Source of the DNA: Bryobacteraceae bacterium
GTDB lineage: Bacteria; Acidobacteriota; Terriglobia; Bryobacterales; Bryobacteraceae
DNA length: 33,872 bases
Assembly: GCA_025928545.1 (NCBI GenBank)
Contig: JAICJH010000071.1
Span: 1 to 33,872 of the forward strand
Reading direction: 5' to 3'
Under the pieces are notes generated by a model, which did not search any database, was not told where the DNA came from, and worked only from the letters and a program-made list of their open reading frames with translations. Positions 23,899-30,811 of the stretch are shown piece after piece. Positions within the stretch are counted from its first letter, which is position 1. Every line of letters starts with the position of its first letter. A program made the translations under genes and the position numbers.

Positions 23899-24796
23899 TG
23901 CAGGCGACCTCGAGCCATGGGCCTTCGGTCCGGCGCACCTGCCGCCATTCGTCGTTGACTCTGCGCGACATGTCGGGATAGGGCGGCGTCAACAACGTGC
24001 TGTTGTGGGTCTGGATCGGCTGAAAGCGATGCGCGCGCAACAACCTCGACAAGCTCTGGGGCGTGAAGCCGTGCAGATAGGGGAAGCCCAGCAGGTTGTT
24101 GTATGCGAGCGGTTTCGCCTGACTGTTTTTCGAATGCATCGCGCGATAGTACTCCGCATTCGGCACCCGAACGACCAGAAGCCCGTGCCGGTCGAGCAGT
24201 TCCTGTGACTTTCGCAACGCCGCTGCGGGATCGTCCAGTTGTTCGAAACAGTTCCAGATGAAGATCGCTTCCGGCCGGCGCAGTTTCGGCGAGTAATCGT
24301 CCAGCGTCAGCCGCTTGACGGTTCCTCCCTGCCGCCTTGCGAAGGCGCTGGTTGCGGCCCCGATGTCGAGTCCGATCGGACTCCAGCCCCATTCCTCGCC
24401 AGCCTGGAGAAAAGCGCCCAGATGGCTTCCGATTTCCAGTACCGCGGCTCGATTCCGCAGCAGCGGCTGATACTGATCTCGCTTCTGTTCAAAGGCCCGG
24501 ACGTACCTGGGATACAAGTGGCTCATCAGAGCGGAATCATACATGTCGGCTTCGTAATGGCTCTGGTCTGCCTCATCGCGAACCAGCAGGCCGCACTCCC
24601 GGCAGCGCAGAATCCGGCCTGGGCCGCCGTGCATGAAGCGGGTCAAATCCATTGCTTCCAGCTCTTCGGGCTGGTGCCCGAGCCGCTGCACGACGAAGGC
24701 TTCGCGCAGCTCATTTTCCCGGAGAATCGAGCGATAGGGCACTTCCACGCTCAGCCCCCGGGTGCCGCATACCGGACATGTATTTTCCCGCGACAT
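23876..24796 (-). CDS. Zinc-ribbon class I SAM-dependent methyltransferase
   Basis: A 306-residue protein. The N-terminus has two CxxC pairs (CPVCGTRG and, near residue 63, CRECGLL) forming a zinc ribbon. The core methyltransferase domain has motif I VLEIGSHLGAFLQAG and acidic LDIG at the end of strand 2. Post-motif segments are AIFIWNCFEQLDDP and GLLVVRVPNAEYY. The ribbon plus Methyltransf_23 layout is frequent in enzymes that modify sugars or lipids for the cell surface, but no other surface-polysaccharide gene is adjacent. It is divergent from xseB (54 bp between starts). Its end lies inside the coding region of the DUF5916 gene on the other strand. Confidence 0.88.
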   Translation of the reverse strand: MSRENTCPVCGTRGLSVEVPYRSILRENELREAFVVQRLGHQPEELEAMDLTRFMHGGPGRILRCRECGLLVRDEADQSHYEADMYDSALMSHLYPRYVRAFEQKRDQYQPLLRNRAAVLEIGSHLGAFLQAGEEWGWSPIGLDIGAATSAFARRQGGTVKRLTLDDYSPKLRRPEAIFIWNCFEQLDDPAAALRKSQELLDRHGLLVVRVPNAEYYRAMHSKNSQAKPLAYNNLLGFPYLHGFTPQSLSRLLRAHRFQPIQTHNSTLLTPPYPDMSRRVNDEWRQVRRTEGPWLEVACIKTETSS

Positions 24797-24838
24797 CCCT
24801 ATTTCAGAAGCAAAGCGAGGGCCAGATCTTCCCCGCGT

Positions 24839-24844
24839 TAGAAT
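24839..24844 (+). promoter_or_regulatory. -10-like hexamer directly before xseB
   Basis: TAGAAT ends six bases before the xseB ATG at 24851, so the expected transcription start falls on or beside the start codon, as in leaderless mRNAs. No -35 element is seen at normal spacing. The 12 bases before the start codon (TAGAATGAACCG) closely match those before the glycosyltransferase start at 32263 (TATAATGAACGC). Confidence 0.45.
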
Positions 24845-24850
24845 GAACCG

Positions 24851-25090
24851 ATGGCTGCTTCCGAACCAAACGCAGGCAATTTTGAAACTTCGCTCGACGA
24901 ACTCGAAAAGGTCGTGAAAGAACTGGAATCCGGCGATCTTCCGCTGGATCGTTCGCTCGATCTGTTTTCCCGGGGCATGCGGTTAAGCGAAACCTGCCGC
25001 AAGCAGTTGGAAGAAGCCGAAACGCGCGTGGAGCAACTGATCCGGAAAGAAGGCACGTATCAGCCGGAGCCGTTCGGTCCCGGAAAATGA
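24851..25090 (+). CDS. xseB: Exodeoxyribonuclease VII small subunit
   Basis: A 79-residue helical protein that assembles with XseA into exonuclease VII, which degrades single-stranded DNA. FETSLDELEKVVKELESGDLPLDRSLDLFSRGMRL is the family core, and the two-helix hairpin continues through CRKQLEEAETRVEQLI. The length is standard. xseA is not adjacent, although in many genomes it precedes xseB. The stop overlaps the ispA start by 4 bp (ATGA), indicating coupled translation. The start is likely leaderless, with TAGAAT six bases upstream and no ribosome site. Confidence 0.94.
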   Translation: MAASEPNAGNFETSLDELEKVVKELESGDLPLDRSLDLFSRGMRLSETCRKQLEEAETRVEQLIRKEGTYQPEPFGPGK

Positions 25091-25971
25091 CCCTGAAGGA
25101 ATATTTCTCCGCGCAGCAAAGCGTTATCGACGCGGCGCTCGATCGGTTTACGCCCGCCGAATCGGGACACCCGGCCACCATTCATCGCGCCATGCGGCAC
25201 AGCCTGTTTGCGGGCGGGAAGCGCATTCGTCCGATCCTCTGCATCTCCGCCGCTGCCGCCGTTTCCGACCATGCCCCGGCTGCGATTTACGCCGCCTGCT
25301 CACTGGAGATGATCCACACGTATTCGCTGATTCATGACGATCTGCCCGCACTCGATAACGACGATTACCGCCGAGGCAAGGCGACGTGCCACAAGGTTTT
25401 TGGCGAGGCGATGGCGATTCTGGCAGGTGATGCTCTCTTCACGCTTGCTATTCAGACGCTGACCCGGATTGAAGACGCCGATCCCGCGCGCGTGGTCGCG
25501 CTGATCCGCGAACTGTCGTTTGCATCGGGCACCGTGGATGGCATGATTGGCGGTCAGGTCACCGATATCGAAAGCGAGCGCCTGCCGCCTACCGCCGAAC
25601 TGCTCGACAGCATTCACCGGGCCAAGACCGGGGCTTTGCTTCGTGCCAGCGTGCGGATGGGCGGGATTGCGGCGGGTGGCGATGCCGCGCAAATCGAAGC
25701 CTTGTCGCGGTACGGCGAACATATTGGTCTCGCTTTCCAGATTGTGGACGACATACTCGATGTGGAGGAATCGTCCCAGGCGCTTGGTAAGACCGCCGGC
25801 AAAGACGCGGCGCAGGGGAAGATTACCTTCCCGGCTGTGTATGGGCTCGAAGCATCTCGTGAGATGGCGCAGGAGCAATGCCGGCTTTCACACGAAGCTT
25901 TGGCGCCTTTTGGAAACGGCGCGCAACGGCTGCACGAGATCGCGGACCTGATCGTTCAGCGCAAATCGTGA
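25087..25971 (+). CDS. ispA: Short-chain polyprenyl diphosphate synthase (farnesyl/geranyl type)
   Basis: Condenses isopentenyl diphosphate with allylic diphosphates; by sequence most like farnesyl diphosphate synthase. The 294 residues match IspA. The region FAGGKRIRPILCISAAAA binds IPP. The first aspartate-rich motif lies in IHDDLPALDNDDYRRG (D84, D85, D90), with the two-residue insertion seen in type II FPP synthases. The second is QIVDDILDVEE, preceded by GQVTDIESE. The product chain length is inferred. The gene overlaps xseB by 4 bp and the next gene by 4 bp (GTGA), leaving no room for dxs, which often lies between ispA and tlyA elsewhere. Confidence 0.94.
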   Translation: MTLKEYFSAQQSVIDAALDRFTPAESGHPATIHRAMRHSLFAGGKRIRPILCISAAAAVSDHAPAAIYAACSLEMIHTYSLIHDDLPALDNDDYRRGKATCHKVFGEAMAILAGDALFTLAIQTLTRIEDADPARVVALIRELSFASGTVDGMIGGQVTDIESERLPPTAELLDSIHRAKTGALLRASVRMGGIAAGGDAAQIEALSRYGEHIGLAFQIVDDILDVEESSQALGKTAGKDAAQGKITFPAVYGLEASREMAQEQCRLSHEALAPFGNGAQRLHEIADLIVQRKS

Positions 25972-26693
25972 AAATCCGTCTGGATCGCTGGATGGTGGAA
26001 AACGGCTTCGCGGAAACCGGCGAAAAAGCCCGGGCGCTGATCATGGCCGGCGAGGTTTTCGTGAATGGCCAGCGGGCCGATAAAGCGGGTCTGTCTGTCG
26101 CGCCTGAATCCAAAGTAGACGTCCGCGCGAAACTCCGGTACGTCAGCCGCGGCGGGGTGAAACTGGAAGGCGCGTTAAAGCACTTCGGCATCGATGTGAC
26201 CGGCCTGATTTGCGCGGATATCGGCACCTCTACCGGAGGGTTTACCGATTGCCTGCTGCAACACGGCGCGGTCCGCATTCACGCCGTGGATACCGGAACC
26301 GGGCAGATCGATTGGCGGCTGCGCAGCGACTCACGCGTCATTCTTCATGAAGCACTCAACGCCAGGAATCTTCAGGTGGCAGACCTCGGCGAGTCGGTCG
26401 ATCTGGTTGTCTGCGATGTCAGTTTTATTTCCGCGACGCTGATTATTCCCGCTATTGTTCGCGTGCTGAAGCCGGAAATGGGGAGGATGGTGGTGTTGGT
26501 GAAGCCGCAATTCGAAGTCGGTCGGGATCGCGTGGGTAAAGGCGGAATCATTACCGATCCGGCTCTGCATGAGGAGTCTTGCGCCAGGGTGAGAGCGTGT
26601 GTGGAAGAATCTAATTTCACCACCAAACTAATGGAAAGTCCGATCACAGGCGCCGAAGGTAACAGGGAGTTTCTGCTTTATGGCAGCCGTTAA
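25968..26693 (+). CDS. tlyA: TlyA-family RNA methyltransferase (S4 + FtsJ domains)
   Basis: Predicted to 2'-O-methylate cytidines of rRNA. From GTG 25968 the product is 241 residues. The N-terminal S4 RNA-binding domain is RLDRWMVENGFAETGEKARALIMAGEVFVNG. YVSRGGVKLEGAL follows. The FtsJ-like methyltransferase domain has CADIGTSTGGFTDCLLQHGA, CDVSFISATL and LVKPQFEVGR. The end GNREFLLYG is family-typical. The frame could extend 30 codons upstream into ispA, but the S4 domain begins at the GTG, which overlaps the ispA stop. It overlaps nadK by 14 bp. Some homologues are described as haemolysins, a historical label. Confidence 0.93.
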   Translation: MKIRLDRWMVENGFAETGEKARALIMAGEVFVNGQRADKAGLSVAPESKVDVRAKLRYVSRGGVKLEGALKHFGIDVTGLICADIGTSTGGFTDCLLQHGAVRIHAVDTGTGQIDWRLRSDSRVILHEALNARNLQVADLGESVDLVVCDVSFISATLIIPAIVRVLKPEMGRMVVLVKPQFEVGRDRVGKGGIITDPALHEESCARVRACVEESNFTTKLMESPITGAEGNREFLLYGSR

Positions 26694-27543
26694 GACCGTC
26701 GGCATCTTCGCCAAGCCGAAAGCGCCGGCGGCAACCCGCCTGGTGCCGGAGCTGCTCGCGTGGCTGGCGGAACGAGGCATTACCGTTCGCCTGGATGACG
26801 TGGCCGCCAGTTACGCCGAGGCGGCCAACGGCCTCCCGCGGCCGCATGTCGCCGATGGCTGCGAACTCGCGATTGTGCTGGGCGGCGATGGCACTCTGCT
26901 TTCCGCGGCGCGCGCAGTGGCGGGCCGTGCGATTCCGCTTCTGGCTGTCAATCTGGGCGGGCTCGGATTTCTGACGGCAATTCCGGTCGGCGATTTCTTC
27001 CCGGCACTCGAGCGTGCGCTCACCGGAGTGCACCGGCTCACTCGACGCAATCTCCTGCATGTCGCGGTGCGGCGCGGCGACAGAATTGTTTCGGAGTACG
27101 AGGCGCTGAACGACGTGGTCATCGCAAAATCGTCCATCGCTCGTATCGTGGATCTGGATGTGTGGGCGGGCGATACGTTTGTGTGCGAGTACAAGGCCGA
27201 TGGGCTGATCGTTTCGACGCCGACCGGTTCCACCGCGTATTCGCTGGCCGCCGGAGGGCCAATCGTTTTCCCGACCGTGAACGCGGTGTGCATCACACCG
27301 ATCTGTCCGCACACGCTGACCAACCGGCCCCTGATCATCCCTTCCGATTTGCCGGTGCGCGTCGTTGGGCACATGAAAGACGAGGATTCGTTCCTGACCG
27401 TCGATGGCCAGGTTGGCGGTTTGCTGGAGCCTGGAGACGCAGTGGAGTGCACGGCGTCGAGATCGGAAGTCCTGCTGGTGCAGCCACCGGACAAGACGTT
27501 CTTCGACGTGCTGCGTCAGAAGCTAAAGTGGGGCGAAAGGTAA
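26680..27543 (+). CDS. nadK: NAD kinase
   Basis: Phosphorylates NAD to NADP in the cytoplasm. The 287 residues agree with bacterial NAD kinases. The diagnostic GGDGT motif is at 68-72 (IVLGGDGTLLSAAR). NLGGLGFLTAI, ALNDVVIAK and DGLIVSTPTGSTAYSLAAGGPI follow, and NRPLIIPSD is the late conserved segment. The start lies 14 bp inside the preceding tlyA gene, so expression is coupled. An adjacent tlyA-nadK pair is a common bacterial arrangement. Confidence 0.96.
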   Translation: MAAVKTVGIFAKPKAPAATRLVPELLAWLAERGITVRLDDVAASYAEAANGLPRPHVADGCELAIVLGGDGTLLSAARAVAGRAIPLLAVNLGGLGFLTAIPVGDFFPALERALTGVHRLTRRNLLHVAVRRGDRIVSEYEALNDVVIAKSSIARIVDLDVWAGDTFVCEYKADGLIVSTPTGSTAYSLAAGGPIVFPTVNAVCITPICPHTLTNRPLIIPSDLPVRVVGHMKDEDSFLTVDGQVGGLLEPGDAVECTASRSEVLLVQPPDKTFFDVLRQKLKWGER

Positions 27544-27576
27544 GCCCGCGTGATACCCTCAAATTAAGCCCTCAAA

Positions 27577-28011
27577 ATGGATACAACAACGGAATCGACC
27601 GGGCAAACCGCCGGCGACGCTACGCCTCCAATGACCGTGTGGCTGCTGCCCGTGATCGCCGCCTGGTTCATTCCCGGCGCCGGTCATTTCATGCTCAAAA
27701 AGACAGGCCGCGGCGCACTTTTGTTTGGCTCTGTGCTGCTGATGTTTCTGTTCGGCCTCTCCATGAGCGGGATGATGTTTACTCCGGAAAAAGGCGCCGA
27801 CTACCTCACTTCGCTGATCAATTACGGCGGTTTTATCTGCGACCTGGCCGCTGGCGGAATGTATGTATTGGCAGCGATGTTCGGTTACTCACAGCCGGAT
27901 ATGCCGGGCGCCGTTCATGACTACGGGACAAAGTTTCTGGTGACAGCCGGGCTGCTCAATATCCTGGCGATGACCGACGCTTACGAAATTGCTACGGGGA
28001 AGAAAGACTAG
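27577..28011 (+). CDS. DUF6677-like small membrane protein
   Basis: A 144-residue membrane protein of unknown function. A polar N-terminus is followed by WLLPVIAAWFIPGAGHFMLKK, where PGAGHF is the most striking motif and recalls TM2-type hairpins. GALLFGSVLLMFLFGLSM, a GGFICDLAAGGMYVLAAMFGY helix and a last helix FLVTAGLLNILAMTDAYEI follow, about four membrane segments in all. I associate this pattern with DUF6677, mainly reported from Acidobacteriota; the name is from memory. It lies 33 bp after nadK and 3 bp before a second small membrane protein, so the pair is probably cotranscribed. No ribosome site is obvious before ATG 27577. Confidence 0.8.
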   Translation: MDTTTESTGQTAGDATPPMTVWLLPVIAAWFIPGAGHFMLKKTGRGALLFGSVLLMFLFGLSMSGMMFTPEKGADYLTSLINYGGFICDLAAGGMYVLAAMFGYSQPDMPGAVHDYGTKFLVTAGLLNILAMTDAYEIATGKKD

Positions 28012-28014
28012 CCG

Positions 28015-28200
28015 ATGCCCAGCATTAATCTTTCGCATTTTGAAGCAGCGTTTCTGTTCTCGCTGTTCGTTTCGGTGGTGATGGGAATCACGTCGAAGAA
28101 GACCCAGAACGAGCGGCTGCACTATGGATTTTACTGCTTCGGATGTTTCATCGTGGCCCTGTTTGGAATCGGCTGGGTGATGAAACTCGGCCACGGTTAG
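28015..28200 (+). CDS. Small two-helix membrane protein of unknown function
   Basis: A 61-residue protein with two hydrophobic helices (FEAAFLFSLFVSVVMGI and YGFYCFGCFIVALFGIGWVM) joined by a basic, polar loop SKKTQNERLH. It starts 3 bp after the DUF6677-like gene and keeps clean coding character, so I regard it as real. The two products may form a membrane complex, but nothing in the sequence gives a function. Its stop is 1 bp from the convergent glycerate kinase stop. Confidence 0.72.
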   Translation: MPSINLSHFEAAFLFSLFVSVVMGITSKKTQNERLHYGFYCFGCFIVALFGIGWVMKLGHG

Positions 28201-28201
28201 T

Positions 28202-29491
28202 TTATCGGGAAAGTCCGGACAGAATCACATGAACGTCCATGACGTTCGTTCCCGTGGCTCCGGTGATAATCAAATCTCCCAGAGCTTCGAAATAGGGATA
28301 CGAATCGTTTCGCGCCAAAGCATCTGTTGCATCTGTCTTTGAGCGCATGGTTGTTTCCCCGTCGCAAAGTGCTCCCGCCGCATCCGTCGGCCCATCCGTT
28401 CCATCCGTGCCGCCGCTCAGGATCAGCGTATTCGCCAGACCGGCGATATCAATCGCAGCCGCCAGAGCGAATTCCTGATTGCGTCCGCCTTTCCCTTTTC
28501 CGCGGATCGTGACCGTCGTTTCGCCCCCTGAAATAATGCACGCGGGCGCTTTCACTGGCTGGCCAGCCGTCCGGAGCTGACGTGCGATGGCCGCGTGCAT
28601 CCGCGCTACATCTTTTGTTTCGCCTTCGATGGTGCTGGCGAGAATCAGAGTTTTATAGCCAAGCGATTTCGCTTTGGCCGCTCCGGCTTCGAGCGATTTC
28701 TGATTGCTGCCTACAATCAGATTCTCCGTCTTCGCGAAGATCGCATCGCCGGGCTTCGGGGTTTCATCCAACGCCTGCACCAGTGTGTCGCGAACGGCTT
28801 TCGGAACCTGAGCGCGAAGGCCGTAGCGGTCGAGTACCGACAGTGCATCCGCGAAAGTCGATGCATCCGGCGCTGTGGGACCGGAGCCGATAACATCCAG
28901 TTGATCGTCCACCACGTCGGAAAGAGCCAGGGTCAGGATGTGCGCCGGAGCCGCCAGTTTCGTCAGCCGTCCGCCTTTGATAAGCGAAATGTGTTTGCGG
29001 ACCGCGTTGATCTCATGAATGGTGGCGCCGCACGCCAGCAGGAGCCTGGTCGTCGCCTGCTTTTCCGCGAGTGTTACCGGTGGCGCGGGCGCGGGCAACA
29101 GTGCTGACGCGCCTCCCGACAACAGGCACAGGACCAAATCGTTTTCTCCGGCTTCGGCGCAGAGTTCCTCGATGCGTTTTGCCGCCGCGACTCCTCTTTC
29201 ATCCGGCACCGGATGCCCGCAGGGGCGGAGTTCGATGCGGCGGCATTTTGCCGGGTCGCCATCTTTGACCGCCACGCAACCCGCCGTAATTTTCCTGCCA
29301 AGAATTTTTTCGGCGGCGCGCGCCATGGTGCCGCTGGCTTTGCCTCCGCCGGTGACAAAGATCCGCTCATATCGATGGAGGTCCCGGCGATTGCGAAGCG
29401 TGGCCTCCACCATTGAGGCCGGGTTCGCGGCGGCTACAGCGGCTTTGAAAATGGCGCGGGCGTCGCGGCGAAGTTTGGCGCCTATTTCCAT
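28202..29491 (-). CDS. Glycerate 2-kinase (DUF4147/MOFRL family)
   Basis: Phosphorylates glycerate, probably giving 2-phosphoglycerate. The 429 residues comprise an N-terminal DUF4147 domain (about 5-235) and a C-terminal MOFRL domain (about 310-420). Family landmarks are FVTGGGKASGTMA, PCGHPVPDERG, LCLLSGGASALLPAP, EINAVRKHISLIKGGRL and LSDVVDDQLDVIGSGPT. In the MOFRL part ISGGETTVTIRGKGKGGRNQEFALA and SGGTDGTDGPTDAAGA are typical. Class II glycerate kinases act in serine, glyoxylate or hexuronate breakdown; no such neighbours are present. It overlaps the shikimate kinase gene by 10 bp and is likely translated with it. Confidence 0.93.
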   Translation of the reverse strand: MEIGAKLRRDARAIFKAAVAAANPASMVEATLRNRRDLHRYERIFVTGGGKASGTMARAAEKILGRKITAGCVAVKDGDPAKCRRIELRPCGHPVPDERGVAAAKRIEELCAEAGENDLVLCLLSGGASALLPAPAPPVTLAEKQATTRLLLACGATIHEINAVRKHISLIKGGRLTKLAAPAHILTLALSDVVDDQLDVIGSGPTAPDASTFADALSVLDRYGLRAQVPKAVRDTLVQALDETPKPGDAIFAKTENLIVGSNQKSLEAGAAKAKSLGYKTLILASTIEGETKDVARMHAAIARQLRTAGQPVKAPACIISGGETTVTIRGKGKGGRNQEFALAAAIDIAGLANTLILSGGTDGTDGPTDAAGALCDGETTMRSKTDATDALARNDSYPYFEALGDLIITGATGTNVMDVHVILSGLSR

Positions 29492-30009
29492 AGGGGCAGG
29501 TTCACGATCGCGCCGGCGGCCTCTTCGGAATCCACATTGCCATCCACCCGGAAATCGGCTCTTCCATACTGCACCCGGCGCTCGTTATACAATTTGCGGA
29601 AAGCTTCTTTGTCACGTAACAGTGGCCTGTCGTCGTTCTCCGCGATTCTGGCTTCCACTACGTCGAAAGAGCAGTCCAGCCAGACAGAGATGCCATTATC
29701 GCCGAGAAGTTCGTAGTTTGCGGGCTGCACAAAAGTTCCACCGCCCAGCGCGACCACAGTCGGGATGCCGCACTCGATTTTTTTCAGCCAGCGCTTGATT
29801 GCCTCATTTTCGATGCGTCTGAATTCGGCTTCTCCGCGTGTCGCGAAGATATTGGCCACGGTGTCGTGTTCGTGCTCCTCAATGTCGCGGTCGAGGTCGA
29901 CAAAATCCCAGCCAAGGCGCTCCGCGACCTTCCGCCCCACGGTTGTTTTGCCGCAGCCGATAAAGCCGGTGATGTAAATTCCGGGAGTGCGTTTCAGCTT
30001 CAGGTGCAT
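29482..30009 (-). CDS. aroK: Shikimate kinase
   Basis: Phosphorylates shikimate in aromatic amino-acid synthesis. The 175 residues fit the family. The P-loop is GFIGCGKTTVG (residues 16-26), and DLDRDIEEHEHDTVANIFATRGEAEFRRIE contains the shikimate-binding D and R. VALGGGTFV is the Walker B-like glycine loop. The LID region with a catalytic arginine is in DRPLLRDKEAFRKLYNERR. The C-terminus is slightly short on the usual helix, but the core is complete. Because the gene sits with a kinase and an SDR rather than other aro genes, a different small acid as substrate (gluconate-kinase-like) cannot be fully excluded. Confidence 0.88.
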   Translation of the reverse strand: MHLKLKRTPGIYITGFIGCGKTTVGRKVAERLGWDFVDLDRDIEEHEHDTVANIFATRGEAEFRRIENEAIKRWLKKIECGIPTVVALGGGTFVQPANYELLGDNGISVWLDCSFDVVEARIAENDDRPLLRDKEAFRKLYNERRVQYGRADFRVDGNVDSEEAAGAIVNLPLWK

Positions 30010-30010
30010 A

Positions 30011-30772
30011 CTAAGCTTTCCCGACGCTCCATTCGACCAGCGACGGCAACATACGGTTCAGCAGCACCAGAACCCACCCGGCGCGCGGTGTCACGACAGT
30101 CTTGCGGCGATGTTCGATGCCTTGCAGGATCGCTTCCGCGCATACCGTGGAACTGACGGAAAAGCGGCGCCCTTCCACAACCGGCTCCGGCGGCGTGGCG
30201 CCGGCTGAATTAGCCTGAAAATCCGTATTCACATATCCGGGGAAGACGGCGAGTACATTGACGCCGTGTTTTCGAAATTCCATTCGTTGGGTGGTAGTCA
30301 GCGACGCCACCGCAAACTTGCTGGCGGAATAAACCGGCAGCCACGGCAGGCTGATCTGGCCGGCAATGGAACTGACATTCACCAGCGTGCCTTTCGATTT
30401 CTTGAGCCACGGCGCGGCGAGTTGCGCAAGGTGAAACGGGGCGAAAAAGTTGAGATCGAAGAGATTGCGGGCGTCCGCCAGCGGATTCTCCAGCGAACTG
30501 TAATAGGAACCGCGGCCCGCATTGTTGATCAGAACATCTATTCGTCCCCACCGCGCTACCGTGCTTTCCACAATCGTTTCACGGCCGTTATCCTGCGTGA
30601 GATCGAAAGGGACGATGAGATCCTCCGGACCCGCCACCGCCCGCAGTTTAGCCTCGTTGCGCGCCACCAGACTAAGCCGTGCGCCGCGCTTGTGGAGTGC
30701 GGCGGCCAGGTGAGCCCCGATGCCTTCCGATGCGCCCGTCACGATCACGACCTTGCCCTGCAGCGAGTCCAT
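30011..30772 (-). CDS. Short-chain dehydrogenase/reductase
   Basis: A 253-residue NAD(P)-dependent oxidoreductase of the classical SDR type. The cofactor motif is TGASEGIG with following basic RNEAK that suggests NADP. NNAGRG stabilises the central sheet. The catalytic serine lies in NVSSIAGQIS and the Y-x-x-x-K pair in YSASKFA. The C-terminal tail includes a hydrophobic stretch (GWVLVLLNRMLPSLV), as in membrane-associated members of the DltE/YqjQ type. The substrate is not predictable. It ends 1 bp before the shikimate kinase start, so the two are cotranscribed. Confidence 0.92.
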   Translation of the reverse strand: MDSLQGKVVIVTGASEGIGAHLAAALHKRGARLSLVARNEAKLRAVAGPEDLIVPFDLTQDNGRETIVESTVARWGRIDVLINNAGRGSYYSSLENPLADARNLFDLNFFAPFHLAQLAAPWLKKSKGTLVNVSSIAGQISLPWLPVYSASKFAVASLTTTQRMEFRKHGVNVLAVFPGYVNTDFQANSAGATPPEPVVEGRRFSVSSTVCAEAILQGIEHRRKTVVTPRAGWVLVLLNRMLPSLVEWSVGKA

Positions 30773-30811
30773 AAGTTTTGACGCGGAATGGCAATCATAA
30801 CACCAGCGCGG

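Noticed and set aside
25878..25967. Longer start for tlyA inside ispA
   Set aside because: The S4 domain starts at GTG 25968, and the extension is simply the ispA 3' end read in another frame.
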